This document shows, one piece after another, positions 55,467 to 64,000 of a stretch of 64,000 nucleotides of DNA; the first letter of the stretch is position 1, and each line of letters opens with the position of its first letter. Location of the stretch: assembly GCF_004342425.1 (NCBI RefSeq), contig NZ_SLWQ01000004.1:162019-226018 (forward strand), written 5' to 3'. The translations under genes and the position numbers were made by a program. Below the pieces are notes generated by a model. That model was not told the DNA's origin. It did not search any database and saw only the letters and a list, made by a program, of their open reading frames with translations. The DNA is from Dokdonella fugitiva (GTDB taxonomy: Bacteria > Pseudomonadota > Gammaproteobacteria > Xanthomonadales > Rhodanobacteraceae).

Positions 55467-55551
55467 GATGACTCCTGTGACGATTCGGTAAACGGGCGCG
55501 CAGGATAGCAGCCCGCCACTGCGGCGCAAGCACGCCCGCGCAGCGGAGGCA

Positions 55552-56505
55552 TCAGGCGTGCGCGCCTCCGCAGGGCCCTGCGGCGCAGTCGGCCGTTTCG
55601 ACCTGTACCGTCGCATGGGCGATGCCGAAGCGCTCGCGCAGCACGCGCTGCGCGCCTCCGATCGCCTGGTCGGCGTCGGTGCCCGGCCCGATGCGCGCAT
55701 GCAGGGTCGCCATCGCACGCCCGCCGGACAGCTCCCACAGGTGCACGTGATGGACGTCGAGGATGCCGAGGCCGGCATCCTGCAGCGTCGTGGCGACATT
55801 CGCCGCGTCGAAGCCGTTCGGAGTGCCCTCGAGCAGGATGTGGCCGGATCGGCGCAGCAGTTGCCAGGCGTTGCCGAGGATCAGCACGGACACGAGCACG
55901 GAGATCGCCGGGTCCGCCCAGTTCCAGCCCAACCAGCGGATCAGCAGCGCCGCGGCCACCGCGCCGAACGAACCGAGCAGGTCGCCGAGCACGTGCAGGC
56001 GCGCACTCGCGGTGTTGACGTCGTCGTGGTCGTGATCGTGCAGCACGCGCAGCACCAGCGCGTTGACGAGCAGGCCGCCGATCGCGACGACCAGCATCGT
56101 GCCACTCAGGATCATCGTCGGCTGCAGCAGGCGCCCCGCCGCCTCGGCGATGATCCAGGCGACGAGCACGAACTGCGCGAGCGCATTCGTGTAACCGACC
56201 AGCACCTCGAGCCGCGCGTAGCCGAAGCTGCGTCGCGCGTCGGGCGGCCGCTGCGCGAAGCGTGCGCCGAGCCAGGCGAACAGCAAGGCCAGCGCGTCCA
56301 CGAGCATGTGGCCCGCATCGGCGAGCAGCGCGAGCGAACCCGACAGCCATCCGCCGACGGCCTCGCCGACGAGCGTGCACGCGGTCAGCGCGAACGCGAC
56401 CAGCAATCGCCGCTCGCGCACGCTGCCCGGCGTGCGGGCATGGCCGTGATGGTGACCGGCGTGCGCGTGGTGCGGGTGGTGCGGGTGGTGGTGCGAGGGG
56501 TTCAC
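55552..56505 (-). CDS. CDF-family zinc/cation efflux protein
   Basis: The 317-residue transporter is a cation diffusion facilitator of the CzcD/ZitB type. It has a His-rich N-terminus (HHHPHHPHHAHAGHHHGH). The metal sites ALLADAGHMLVDALAL and HVLGDLLGSFGA occur in helices 2 and 5 (the HxxxD/DxxxD motifs). A His-rich loop HDHDHDD and a cytoplasmic C-terminal domain are also present. Proton-coupled Zn2+ export from the cytoplasm is likely. It lies 70 bases from the MerC-like gene behind the Zur box and may be cotranscribed with it. Confidence 0.92.
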   Translation of the reverse strand: MNPSHHHPHHPHHAHAGHHHGHARTPGSVRERRLLVAFALTACTLVGEAVGGWLSGSLALLADAGHMLVDALALLFAWLGARFAQRPPDARRSFGYARLEVLVGYTNALAQFVLVAWIIAEAAGRLLQPTMILSGTMLVVAIGGLLVNALVLRVLHDHDHDDVNTASARLHVLGDLLGSFGAVAAALLIRWLGWNWADPAISVLVSVLILGNAWQLLRRSGHILLEGTPNGFDAANVATTLQDAGLGILDVHHVHLWELSGGRAMATLHARIGPGTDADQAIGGAQRVLRERFGIAHATVQVETADCAAGPCGGAHA

Positions 56506-56575
56506 GGCGAGCGCGGGCGTGGCTGCATCGGGCGGATGCTAGGCGCGACGGCGACGGTTACACAATCACCGCCGC

Positions 56576-56992
56576 TCAATGGCCGCACGCGGCATCGTGC
56601 ACGTGCGCATGGGCGAGGCGCAGGTTGGCGAGGTGCGAAAGCGCGACGAGCATGCCGCCGAAACTCACCAGCAACGCATGCACGAACGGGCGTCCGTCGA
56701 CGTCGACGACGACGCCCGCGACGAGGAGGAGGACACCGGGAACGAGGAAACCGAATGCCCGGAAACGACGGTGGCGCCGGAATCCGAAGGCGAGCGACGC
56801 CAATGCGAGCGCGCTCGCGAAGGCGATGAACGCGCGCTCGAACGCATGATCGGCGAGGAAGCCGAGCCCGAGGGCGGGCAGGATCGCGAGCAAGAGCGGC
56901 AGCGCGGCGCAATGCAATGCGCAGGCGAACGAGGCCGTGGCCCCGAACCGGTCGGCGAAGCGCGCGAAACGTCCTGGATTGCGTCCTGCCAA
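56576..56992 (-). CDS. MerC-family membrane protein, likely metal transporter
   Basis: The roughly 138-residue protein has four transmembrane helices and the MerC-type paired cysteines in the first helix (SFACALHCAALPLLLAILP). Such proteins bring Hg2+ or other metals across the inner membrane. The start is uncertain: TTG 56992 has GGAGT eight bases upstream and begins AGRNPGRFARFADRFG, while ATG 57040 (PKCAALQC) is upstream without a ribosome site. A Zur-box core lies 56 to 104 bases upstream, so zinc control is inferred. Confidence 0.75.
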   Translation of the reverse strand: MAGRNPGRFARFADRFGATASFACALHCAALPLLLAILPALGLGFLADHAFERAFIAFASALALASLAFGFRRHRRFRAFGFLVPGVLLLVAGVVVDVDGRPFVHALLVSFGGMLVALSHLANLRLAHAHVHDAACGH

Positions 56993-57095
56993 CTCGGTGA
57001 CTCCAACGAGGCTACACTGTAACGCGGCGCACTTCGGCATGGCGGTGAATGATGGCTTTTTCAAGCGGATGGCGCGTGGGCCCGCAGCCCTCGTT

Positions 57096-57108
57096 GTTAT
57101 AATATAAC
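57096..57108. promoter_or_regulatory. Zur-box core upstream of the MerC-like gene
   Basis: The sequence gttataatataac is a perfect GTTATA-N-TATAAC palindrome, the core of the known Zur consensus (as in GAAATGTTATANTATAACATTTC). It contains a -10-like TATAAT, so Zur bound with zinc could block transcription. It lies between the minus-strand merC/CDF genes and the plus-strand LacI gene; the distance to the MerC-like gene is short, making that gene the likely target. Confidence 0.75.
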
Positions 57109-57219
57109 GCAAAACTGAACCTTGCCCGAAGCGGCCCGCAGGTCGTCCGGCATCTGCCCGCACACCGGGTGGAATGGCTGCTGTGATGCAGCATGACAAT
57201 CCCGCCATCGGCCCGCATA

Positions 57220-57235
57220 ATGTAAACGTTTACAT
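57220..57235. promoter_or_regulatory. LacI-type palindromic operator upstream of the LacI gene
   Basis: The 16-base perfect palindrome atgtaaacgtttacat is 15 bases before the regulator ATG. It has the central CG and even symmetry of LacI-family operators. It likely autoregulates the regulator and, through readthrough, the downstream receptor and glucanase genes; no second copy is seen in the window. Confidence 0.8.
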
Positions 57236-57250
57236 CCACTCGTTGCGCAC

Positions 57251-58249
57251 ATGGCCGTAACCATCAAGGACGTTGCCAAAGCTGCGGGCGTGTCCGTCGC
57301 GTCGGTATCGCGCGCGCTCAACGGACGCGACAACGTGACCGACGAGACGCGGCACCGCATCCTCGATGCCGCCAGCAAGTTGCGCTACCGCCCCAATGAT
57401 GCCGCGCGTAGCCTGATCACGCGGCGCACGCGGACGATCGGCGCCGTCCTGCCGGACCTGCACGGCGAATTCTTCTCGGAACTCATCCGCGGCATCGACG
57501 TCGCCGCGCGCGCGCAGGGCTTGCACCTGCTGGTGTCGAGCTCGCACGGCGACGCCGACGAAGCCACCGCGGCGATCCGCTCGATGCAGGGTCGCGTGGA
57601 CGGGCTGCTCGTGATGTCGCCGCACGTCGACGCCTCGTTCCTGCATGAAAGCCTGCCCGAGGCGTTGCCGGCCGTGCTCATGAACGCACCGCCGGAGCCG
57701 TCGCGGTTCCCGACGCTCAACCTCGACAATCATGGTGGCGCCTTCGCGATGACGCGCCACCTGCTCGCCCGCGGCTGCCGGCGCATCGCGATGATCGGCG
57801 GCCCGGCCGGCAACCTCGACGCCGACGAACGCCGTCGCGGCTGGCTCGACGCCCTTGCCGCGGCGTCGCTCGCACGCGACGCGTTGCTGCTCGACGGCGA
57901 TTTTTCCGAAGAGTCGGGCCATGCGGCGGGCCTGCGCATCGCCGCGCTCGCGCGACGGCCGGACGCAGTCTTCGCGGCCAACGACATGATGGCGGTCGGC
58001 TGCCTCATCGCGCTCGCCGAGCACGGCGTGCATGTCCCTGGCGAGATTGCACTCGCCGGCTTCGACGACGTGCCGATCGCGCGCTACGTGACGCCGCAGC
58101 TGACCACCGTGCGCGTGCGGATCGCCGATCTCGGCCGCGCCGCCTTCAACCGCCTCGTCGCCGAACTCGAAGCACCGGGAACGCTGCCGGTGCGCAGTGA
58201 AGTCTTGCCGTGCGAAATCGTCGTGCGCGCCTCGAGCGGCACGACCTGA
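57251..58249 (+). CDS. LacI-family transcription regulator of the glucan locus
   Basis: The 332-residue protein begins with a LacI HTH domain (TIKDVAKAAGVSVASVSRALN, RYRPNDAARSL hinge) followed by a periplasmic-binding-like effector domain (GAVLPDLHGEFFSELIRG). It is not a purine or known sugar type that I recognise. Its own operator lies upstream. It is in one direction with a TonB receptor, a GH144-like protein and an ABC sugar-binding protein, so it probably senses a glucan-derived oligosaccharide. Confidence 0.93.
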   Translation: MAVTIKDVAKAAGVSVASVSRALNGRDNVTDETRHRILDAASKLRYRPNDAARSLITRRTRTIGAVLPDLHGEFFSELIRGIDVAARAQGLHLLVSSSHGDADEATAAIRSMQGRVDGLLVMSPHVDASFLHESLPEALPAVLMNAPPEPSRFPTLNLDNHGGAFAMTRHLLARGCRRIAMIGGPAGNLDADERRRGWLDALAAASLARDALLLDGDFSEESGHAAGLRIAALARRPDAVFAANDMMAVGCLIALAEHGVHVPGEIALAGFDDVPIARYVTPQLTTVRVRIADLGRAAFNRLVAELEAPGTLPVRSEVLPCEIVVRASSGTT

Positions 58250-58290
58250 CCTTCCAGTCGAAGCCACGTGAGCATGCCGGGGAGAGAGCC

Positions 58291-61200
58291 ATGCCTGCAC
58301 CGATCCTGAAGAAGAAGCTGCTCGCGGCGATGATCGCGAGCGCCGTCGTCGCGACGAGCGCCCTGCCGACGCTCGCCTGGGCACAGACGGCCGATGCGAA
58401 CCTGCGCGGCAAGGCGCCGGCGAACAGCGAGATCACCGCGAGGAACGTCGCCACCGGTGCCGTGCGCCGCACCAAGGCGAGTGCCGAAGGTGCCTATTCG
58501 CTGGTCGGCCTGCCGCCCGGCACGTACCAGGTCGATGCCGGCGCGGGCACCGCACGCACCGTCACCCTGACCGTCGCCTCGACGGCAACGCTCGATCTCG
58601 CCGCGGCGCCGACGGGCACGCCGACGACGACGCTCGAGGGCATCACGGTGACCGCGCAGGTGCTCACCGAGGTGAAGACCTCCGAAGTCGGCAATACGGT
58701 CTCGCTGCACCGCATCCAGACCGTGCCGCAGATCACGCGCAACTTCCTCGAGTTCGCAGACACCGTGCCCGGCATGGTGTTCAGCACCGATCCGAGCGGA
58801 CACACCAAGCTCACCGGCGGCGGCCAGAGCGCGAACAACACGAACGTGTTCATCGACGGCGTCGGCCAGAAGAATTACGTCAAGGAAGGCGGCGTCGCCG
58901 GCCAGTTCAACTCGCAGGGCAATCCGTTCCCGCAGCTCGCGATCGGTGAATACAAGGTCATCACCTCGAACTACAAGGCCGAGTACGACCAGATCTCGAG
59001 CGCGGCGGTCACCGCCGAGACCAAGTCCGGCACCAACGAATTCCACGGCGAGGTGTTCCACACCTATACCGACCAGGACTGGCGCTCGAGCACGCCGGCC
59101 GAGGACAACGCGCACGGGAAGATTCCTTCGATGGAGAAGGAATACGGCATCGCCCTCGGCGGCCCGATCATCCGGGATGCGATGCACTTCTTCTTCACTT
59201 ACGAAGCAAAGCGCTTCGACACGCCGATCACGGTCGTACCGGGTACGACCATCGAAGGCGGCGACATCCGCAACCTCCTCCCCGCGAACGTGGCGGCGGA
59301 GTTCGGTCCGGCCGACCTGCCGTTCACCGAGGACCTCTACTTCGGCAAGATCGACTGGGAATTCTCCGATCGCGACCGCTTCGAGATCAGCAGCAAGGTG
59401 CGCAAGGAGGACCAGGCCGACAACATCGGCACCTCGCAGGCGCGTTCGGCGAGCATCCTCGTCAAGAACAACGACACGCGCATCGATGCGCGCTGGCAGC
59501 ACAGCGCCGACAGCTGGTACAACGAGCTGCTCGCGAGCTGGGAGAAGACCTACAACGCACCGACGCCGCTCAACGCCGGCAACGGCTACGTCTATACGCT
59601 CGCCCGCGGCAGCGACGACGCCACCATCGTCAGTACCGCGGCCGCGTCGCCGCTGGCGACGCAGAACAAGGGCCAGAAGGGGCCCAGCATCCAGGACAAC
59701 CTGACCTTCAGCGACTTGAACTGGATGGGCAACCATACGGTCAAGCTCGGCGCGAAGTACAAGAAGGTCGACCTGACCGCGCAGGACGCGGCCGACGTCA
59801 ATCCGCAGTTCACCTTCAATGTCGGCCCCGAAGGCACCGCCGATACCCCGTACAAGGCATTCTTCACGAGTCCAGTGCCGGGCCTCGACCCGGTCGCCCG
59901 GTCGGCCGACAAGCAGTTCGGCGCGTACATCCAGGATGACTGGGAGGTCAATGACCACCTGACCTTGAACCTCGGCGTGCGCTGGGACTACGAGGACAAT
60001 TCGTCCTACCTCGACCACGTGACGCCGGCCAACGTCATCGCCGCGCTGAACAGCCCCAACCCCGACCCGAATGCGCCGCCGGGCCAGACCTACGCGGACG
60101 CCTTGCGCCTCGGCGGGGTCGACATCAACGACTACATCAGCAACGGCCACAACCGCAGCGCCTACAAGGGCGAATGGCAGCCGCGCCTCGGCTTCTCCTA
60201 CGACATCGGCGCGGACGAGCAGCACGTGATCTTCGGCGGCGCCGGCCGTGCCTACGATCGCGACCTCTACGACTACCTGCAGCTCGAGCAGACCAAGTCC
60301 GCGCTGCCGCAGTTCACCGTCTGGTTCCGCGACCCGCTCACCGGCCAATGCCGCAATGGCAACAATCCGTGCTTCGACTGGGATCCGAACTACCTCAACG
60401 GCCTCGCCAACCTGCAGGCGCTCGTCGCGGCGAGCAATGTCGGTTCGGAAGTCGACATGATCAACAACCACCTCAAGGTGCCCTACTCCGACCAGTTCAG
60501 CCTCGGCATGCGCAATGCGCTCGGCGACTGGAACACGAGTGCCGCGGTGTCGCGCATCCTAAGCAAGAACGGCTTCGTGTTCACGCTCGGCAACCGCTAC
60601 CCGAACGGCGCGTTCTGGATGAACGGCGGACAGCCATGGGGCAACGGCGTGCCCGGCTTCGGTGCGCTGATCATCGGCAACAACGGCATCGAGACGAAGA
60701 CGACGCAGGTGCTGCTGTCGGCCGAGAAGCCGTACACGAGGGAATCGGGCTGGAGCGCATCGATCGCCTACACCTACACCAATGCGAAGCAGAACCGTGA
60801 CATCAACGAGCACTACGCGTTCGACGGCGAGACGATCGGCGACTATCCGTTCATCACCTCGAACGCGGCGGCCAGGCATCGCCTCGTCGCGACCGGCTCG
60901 ATCGACGGTCCATGGGGTTTCCTGTTCTCCGGCAAGATCACCCTGGCGACGCCGATCCCGCACAACGACATCGGCTGCTTCGAGGACCCGAACCGCTTCT
61001 TCCCGTCGGGCGCGCACTGCGGGCCGGTCGCCTCGATCCCGGGCGGGCAGGACCTCGGCTTCGGCGGGCACTTCCTCGGCTATCGCTCGCTCGACCTGCA
61101 GGCGACGAAGAACTTCGACCTCTCCGCGGGCCTGTCGGCGTATATCCGCATCGACTTCCTCAACGTGTTCAACTTCAAGAACTACAATGACGTGCTCGTC

Positions 61201-61305
61201 AGTTCGAACGGCACGTTCAGCCAGACCGTCGCGATCTACAACCCCGTCGGCAACATCACCGGCGTACCACGCACGATGAAGGTCACGGCGGGCTTCCGCT
61301 TCTGA
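58291..61305 (+). CDS. TonB-dependent outer-membrane receptor with carboxypeptidase-like N-terminal domain
   Basis: The 1004-residue protein has a signal peptide (LLAAMIASAVVATSALPTLAWAQ). A regulatory-like domain follows (residues about 35-105, including SAEGAYSLVGLPPGTYQVD). Then come a possible TonB box region (LEGITVTAQ), a plug (NNTNVFIDGVGQ) and a large barrel ending in FRF. Such Oar/SusC-like receptors import oligosaccharides or act in envelope binding. It starts 41 bases after the regulator gene with a GGGGAGAG site. The context suggests glucan uptake. Confidence 0.9.
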   Translation: MPAPILKKKLLAAMIASAVVATSALPTLAWAQTADANLRGKAPANSEITARNVATGAVRRTKASAEGAYSLVGLPPGTYQVDAGAGTARTVTLTVASTATLDLAAAPTGTPTTTLEGITVTAQVLTEVKTSEVGNTVSLHRIQTVPQITRNFLEFADTVPGMVFSTDPSGHTKLTGGGQSANNTNVFIDGVGQKNYVKEGGVAGQFNSQGNPFPQLAIGEYKVITSNYKAEYDQISSAAVTAETKSGTNEFHGEVFHTYTDQDWRSSTPAEDNAHGKIPSMEKEYGIALGGPIIRDAMHFFFTYEAKRFDTPITVVPGTTIEGGDIRNLLPANVAAEFGPADLPFTEDLYFGKIDWEFSDRDRFEISSKVRKEDQADNIGTSQARSASILVKNNDTRIDARWQHSADSWYNELLASWEKTYNAPTPLNAGNGYVYTLARGSDDATIVSTAAASPLATQNKGQKGPSIQDNLTFSDLNWMGNHTVKLGAKYKKVDLTAQDAADVNPQFTFNVGPEGTADTPYKAFFTSPVPGLDPVARSADKQFGAYIQDDWEVNDHLTLNLGVRWDYEDNSSYLDHVTPANVIAALNSPNPDPNAPPGQTYADALRLGGVDINDYISNGHNRSAYKGEWQPRLGFSYDIGADEQHVIFGGAGRAYDRDLYDYLQLEQTKSALPQFTVWFRDPLTGQCRNGNNPCFDWDPNYLNGLANLQALVAASNVGSEVDMINNHLKVPYSDQFSLGMRNALGDWNTSAAVSRILSKNGFVFTLGNRYPNGAFWMNGGQPWGNGVPGFGALIIGNNGIETKTTQVLLSAEKPYTRESGWSASIAYTYTNAKQNRDINEHYAFDGETIGDYPFITSNAAARHRLVATGSIDGPWGFLFSGKITLATPIPHNDIGCFEDPNRFFPSGAHCGPVASIPGGQDLGFGGHFLGYRSLDLQATKNFDLSAGLSAYIRIDFLNVFNFKNYNDVLVSSNGTFSQTVAIYNPVGNITGVPRTMKVTAGFRF

Positions 61306-61435
61306 CCGGACGCGGCGCGATCGTGGCGCTTGCACCGAAGCATTGCGCCGTGGCGACACGCCCGGCGCGATGCCGGACGACCCGGGCGGCGCGGGCCTGG
61401 CGAACCATAACCTCATGCCGAACCTTGGGAAACCC

Positions 61436-62944
61436 ATGAAATTCATGCCTCGCTTCGGCCGCCTCGCGGCCTTCGCGGCGCTCCTCTCGTTCGCATTCGT
61501 CGCATCGCCGGGACGCGCGCTCGACGAGGGCGCCTGGTCTTCCCGCTCAAAACAGGATCGTGCGCTGCTCGAGGACGTCGAGCAGCGCACGTTCGCGTTC
61601 TTCAAGGACAGCGCCAACACCGCCAACGGCCAGGTCCCCGACCATTGGCCCGACGACCACGGCGGCGACTATTTCTCCTCGATCGCGTCGGTCGGCTTCG
61701 GGCTCACCGCCTACGGCATCGGCGCCGAGCGTGGCTGGATGACACGCGGCGAGGCGGTCAAGCGCACGCTCGCGACCTTGCGCTTCTTCCATGACGCGCC
61801 CCAGGGCGAGCAGCCCGACGCGACCGGCTACAAGGGTTTCTACTACCACTTCCTCGACATGCAGAGCGGGCGTCGCTACCACTCGGCCAAATGGGTGGAG
61901 CTGTCGACGATCGACACCACGCTGCTGCTCGGCGGCGTGCTGTTCGCGCAGTCCTACTACGATCGCGACACGCGCGACGAACGCGAGATCCGCCGGCTCG
62001 CCGAGGCGATCTACGCGCGCGTCGACTGGAACTGGGCCTCGCCACGCGCACCCGCGGTCGCGATGGGCTGGACGCCGGAAGCGGGCTTCATCCACGCCGA
62101 CTGGCGCGGCTACAACGAGGCGATGCTGCTGTACGTGCTCGCGCTCGGTTCGCCCACGCACGCGGTCGAGCCGGCCGCATGGAGCGAATGGACGGCCACC
62201 TACGATCACACCTGGGGCACGTTCCAGGGCCAGCAGCACCTCGGTTTCGCGCCGCTGTTCGGCCACCAGTACAGCCACGTCTGGATCGACTTCCGCGGCA
62301 TCCGTGACGAGTACATGCGCGCGCACGACCTCGACTACTTCGAGAACAGCAAGCGCGCGACGCTCGCCCAGCGCGAGTACGCGATCCACAACCCGCTGCA
62401 GTGGAAGGGCTACGGCAAGGACGTGTGGGGCCTCACCGCCTGCAACGGCCCGCGCAAGGACATCCGCATCGGCGAGATCGATCGCTACGCGAGCGATCCC
62501 AAGCCGTTCCATGGCTACATCGCGCGCGGCGCGGGCCTGTTCGGCACGATCGACGACGGCACGATCGCGCCGACCGCGGCGACGTCGTCGATCGCGTTCG
62601 CGCCCGACATCGTCATCCCCGCGATCCGCGCGATGCGCGAGCGCGACGGCGGCGTGCTCTACACCCGCTACGGCTTCGTCGACGCGTTCAACCCGAGCTT
62701 CGACTATGCCGACCGGCCGCTGCGCACCGGCCGCGTGGTGGAAGGCGTCGGCTGGGTGGACACTCTCTATCTCGGCATCGACCAAGGCCCGATCGTCGCG
62801 ATGATCGAAAACTATCGCAGTGGCTTCGTCTGGAACGTGATGCGGAAGAATCCGCACATCCGGCGTGGCCTCGCGCGCGCCGGCTTCATCGGTGGCTGGC
62901 TCGCGCATGACGCGCCACAGGGTAGGACCACCGGAAAGGAATGA
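61436..62944 (+). CDS. Secreted glycoside hydrolase, GH144/glycoamylase-like
   Basis: The 502-residue protein has a signal peptide (RLAAFAALLSFAFVASPGRA) and the Pfam Glycoamylase (PF10091) domain of family GH144. Segments are LEDVEQRTFAFFKDSANTAN, ASVGFGLTAYGIGAERGWM, GYKGFYYHFLDMQSGRR and VELSTIDTTLLLGGVLFA. The later segments WGLTACNGP and YGFVDAFNPSFDY also match. GH144 members are beta-1,2-glucanases. An ATG at 61415 is also in frame. It overlaps the next gene by four bases (ATGA), so it belongs to this operon. Confidence 0.9.
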   Translation: MKFMPRFGRLAAFAALLSFAFVASPGRALDEGAWSSRSKQDRALLEDVEQRTFAFFKDSANTANGQVPDHWPDDHGGDYFSSIASVGFGLTAYGIGAERGWMTRGEAVKRTLATLRFFHDAPQGEQPDATGYKGFYYHFLDMQSGRRYHSAKWVELSTIDTTLLLGGVLFAQSYYDRDTRDEREIRRLAEAIYARVDWNWASPRAPAVAMGWTPEAGFIHADWRGYNEAMLLYVLALGSPTHAVEPAAWSEWTATYDHTWGTFQGQQHLGFAPLFGHQYSHVWIDFRGIRDEYMRAHDLDYFENSKRATLAQREYAIHNPLQWKGYGKDVWGLTACNGPRKDIRIGEIDRYASDPKPFHGYIARGAGLFGTIDDGTIAPTAATSSIAFAPDIVIPAIRAMRERDGGVLYTRYGFVDAFNPSFDYADRPLRTGRVVEGVGWVDTLYLGIDQGPIVAMIENYRSGFVWNVMRKNPHIRRGLARAGFIGGWLAHDAPQGRTTGKE

Positions 62945-64000
62945 ACGCGCTCGCCCGCCTCGCCTCGCTCGCGCTGCCGTTCGTGCTCGGCGCATGCAGC
63001 GGTGCGCGCGAGGAGGGCGTGACGTTGCGGTTCTGGGCGATCGGTCGCGAGGCCGAAGTCGTGCCTGCGCTGCTCGCCGATTTCGAGCACCTGCATCCGG
63101 GCGTGCACGTCGAGGTTCAGGCGCTGCCTCTCACCGCGGCGCACGAGAAACTTCTCACCGCGTTCGCCGGCGATGCGCTGCCCGACCTCGGCCAGCTCGG
63201 CAACACCTGGTTGCCCGAGCTCGCCACGCTCGGTGCGCTCGAACCGCTGCAGGCGCGCGTCGATGCCTCGCCGGCCATCGACGCCGACGACTACTTCCAG
63301 GGCATCTGGGACACGAACGCCATGGACGGCCGCCTCTACGGCGTGCCGTGGTACATCGACACGCGCCTCCTGTTCTACCGCACCGACCTGCTCGCCGCGG
63401 CCGGCTTCGACGCGCCTGCGCGCGACTGGGCCGGATGGTCGCGCCAGCTCGCCGCGGTGAAGCAGCATGCGAAGCCCGGCGACTATGCGATCCTGCTGCC
63501 GCTCAACGAGTTCGAGCTGCTCGTCAACCTCGGCGTGCAGCAGGCCGATCCGCTGCTGCGCGACGATGCGAGCCGCGGTAATTTCGAAAGCGCGGGCTTT
63601 CGTCGCGCCTTCGCCTACTACGTCGACATGTACCGCAATGGCTGGGCGCCGCCGATGAGCGACACGCAGATCTCCAACGTCTGGGACGAGTTCGCGAACG
63701 GCTTTTACGCGTTCTACGTCACCGGGCCCTGGAACATCGGCGAGTTCAAGCGCCGCCTGCCCGCCAGCATGCAGGGCAAATGGATGACCGCGCCACTGCC
63801 CGGGCCGGACGGACCGGGGGCGGCGATCGGTGGCGGCAGCAGCCTCGTGATGTTCCGCGCCTCGCGCCACAAGGACGAGGTCTGGCAGCTCATCGAATTC
63901 CTCTCGCGCCCGGAGCAGCAGCAGCGCCTGCACGCACTCTGCGGCGACCTGCCGCCGCGACGCAGCGCCTGGCAGGGCAGCGCGCTCGCGGGCGAGGCGT
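62941..64000 (+). CDS. ABC sugar transporter substrate-binding lipoprotein, cut by window end
   Basis: The frame runs off the right edge, giving 353 residues of an extracellular solute-binding protein. The lipoprotein leader ends LGACSG, so it is anchored on the periplasmic side. Sugar-binding features include VTLRFWAIGREAEVVPALLADFE, PDLGQLGNTWLPELATLG, GVPWYIDTRLLFYRTDLL and FYAFYVTGPWNIGEFKR. It is coupled to the glucanase gene by ATGA. Permease genes are expected beyond the edge. The complete protein is probably 410-430 residues. Confidence 0.92.
   Translation, partial: MNALARLASLALPFVLGACSGAREEGVTLRFWAIGREAEVVPALLADFEHLHPGVHVEVQALPLTAAHEKLLTAFAGDALPDLGQLGNTWLPELATLGALEPLQARVDASPAIDADDYFQGIWDTNAMDGRLYGVPWYIDTRLLFYRTDLLAAAGFDAPARDWAGWSRQLAAVKQHAKPGDYAILLPLNEFELLVNLGVQQADPLLRDDASRGNFESAGFRRAFAYYVDMYRNGWAPPMSDTQISNVWDEFANGFYAFYVTGPWNIGEFKRRLPASMQGKWMTAPLPGPDGPGAAIGGGSSLVMFRASRHKDEVWQLIEFLSRPEQQQRLHALCGDLPPRRSAWQGSALAGEA

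Overview
The window is a chromosomal segment of a very GC-rich Gram-negative bacterium. The gene content fits a gammaproteobacterium of the Lysobacterales/Xanthomonadales, close to Rhodanobacteraceae such as Dokdonella. The reasons are the EfpL-type elongation factor P paralogue, the 30S THX-type protein, a HiPIP, TonB receptor plus LacI carbohydrate loci, and dispersed REP-like hairpins. The taxon is an inference from gene content, not a database result. I see no phage, transposase, integrase, CRISPR array, rRNA or replication origin. Genes are tightly packed; no gap without a gene exceeds about 260 bases. One tRNA, tRNA-Arg(CCT), is present. Because of the GC content, very long shadow frames (up to about 1,350 codons) run opposite real genes and were discarded.

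Layout. 1-4.4 kb: hutG, an outer-membrane barrel protein, and a feoA-feoB-Cys-rich protein operon (minus strand) behind a good Fur box. 4.5-11 kb: leucine/isovalerate catabolism (liuC, liuD, liuE) with two small passengers, interrupted by an opposite-strand TPR-sulfotransferase. 11-19.5 kb: a secreted protein of unknown family, a cyanophycinase-fold pseudoenzyme overlapping a GNAT, a large secreted subtilase, an HSD10-type dehydrogenase, efpL, a PD40 propeller protein and a NUDIX hydrolase. 19.6-24.7 kb: two tandem APC amino-acid permeases, rmuC and a HiPIP. 25-27.4 kb: methionine salvage (mtnB, mtnD, a bPH2 membrane protein, mtnC), followed by a membrane-anchored C13 (legumain-like) peptidase. 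29-31.8 kb: a GT2/GT-C pair and the tRNA. 31.9-37.5 kb: a DODA-like dioxygenase, an ALDH7 dehydrogenase, a cytochrome c, a DUF4190 protein, pyrD and murB. 37.6-40.9 kb: a DUF1800/DUF1501 pair. 41-47.5 kb: a cyclase-FHA protein, a fused 2-oxoacid dehydrogenase E1, a GST, a GNAT, a lipoprotein and glutaryl-CoA dehydrogenase. 47.6-54.6 kb: a polysaccharide deacetylase, a membrane glycosyltransferase-like protein, a 5'-nucleotidase, a rhomboid protease, a CorA transporter and a PhzF protein. 54.8-57 kb: a cold-shock protein, THX, a CDF zinc exporter and a MerC-like membrane protein behind a perfect Zur-box core. 57.2-64 kb: a carbohydrate locus (LacI regulator with its own 16-bp palindromic operator, a TonB receptor, a GH144-like glucanase and an ABC sugar-binding lipoprotein cut by the window edge).

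How the genes work together. Much of the window is amino-acid catabolism: His (hutG), Leu (liu genes), branched-chain 2-oxoacids (fused E1), Lys (ALDH7 and GcdH), Met salvage, and amino-acid permeases. This points to a heterotroph living on peptides. The large secreted subtilase would supply such peptides, and the last 7 kb looks like a self-contained glucan-uptake locus.

The observations most worth following up are: a register-perfect loss of all three catalytic residues in the cyanophycinase homologue; an apparent ATC start codon for mtnB; an Asp-to-Glu change in the subtilase triad; a shared C-terminal IFx(D/N)GFD motif on two unrelated secreted proteins; the Zur box over the MerC/CDF pair; and the autoregulated glucan locus.
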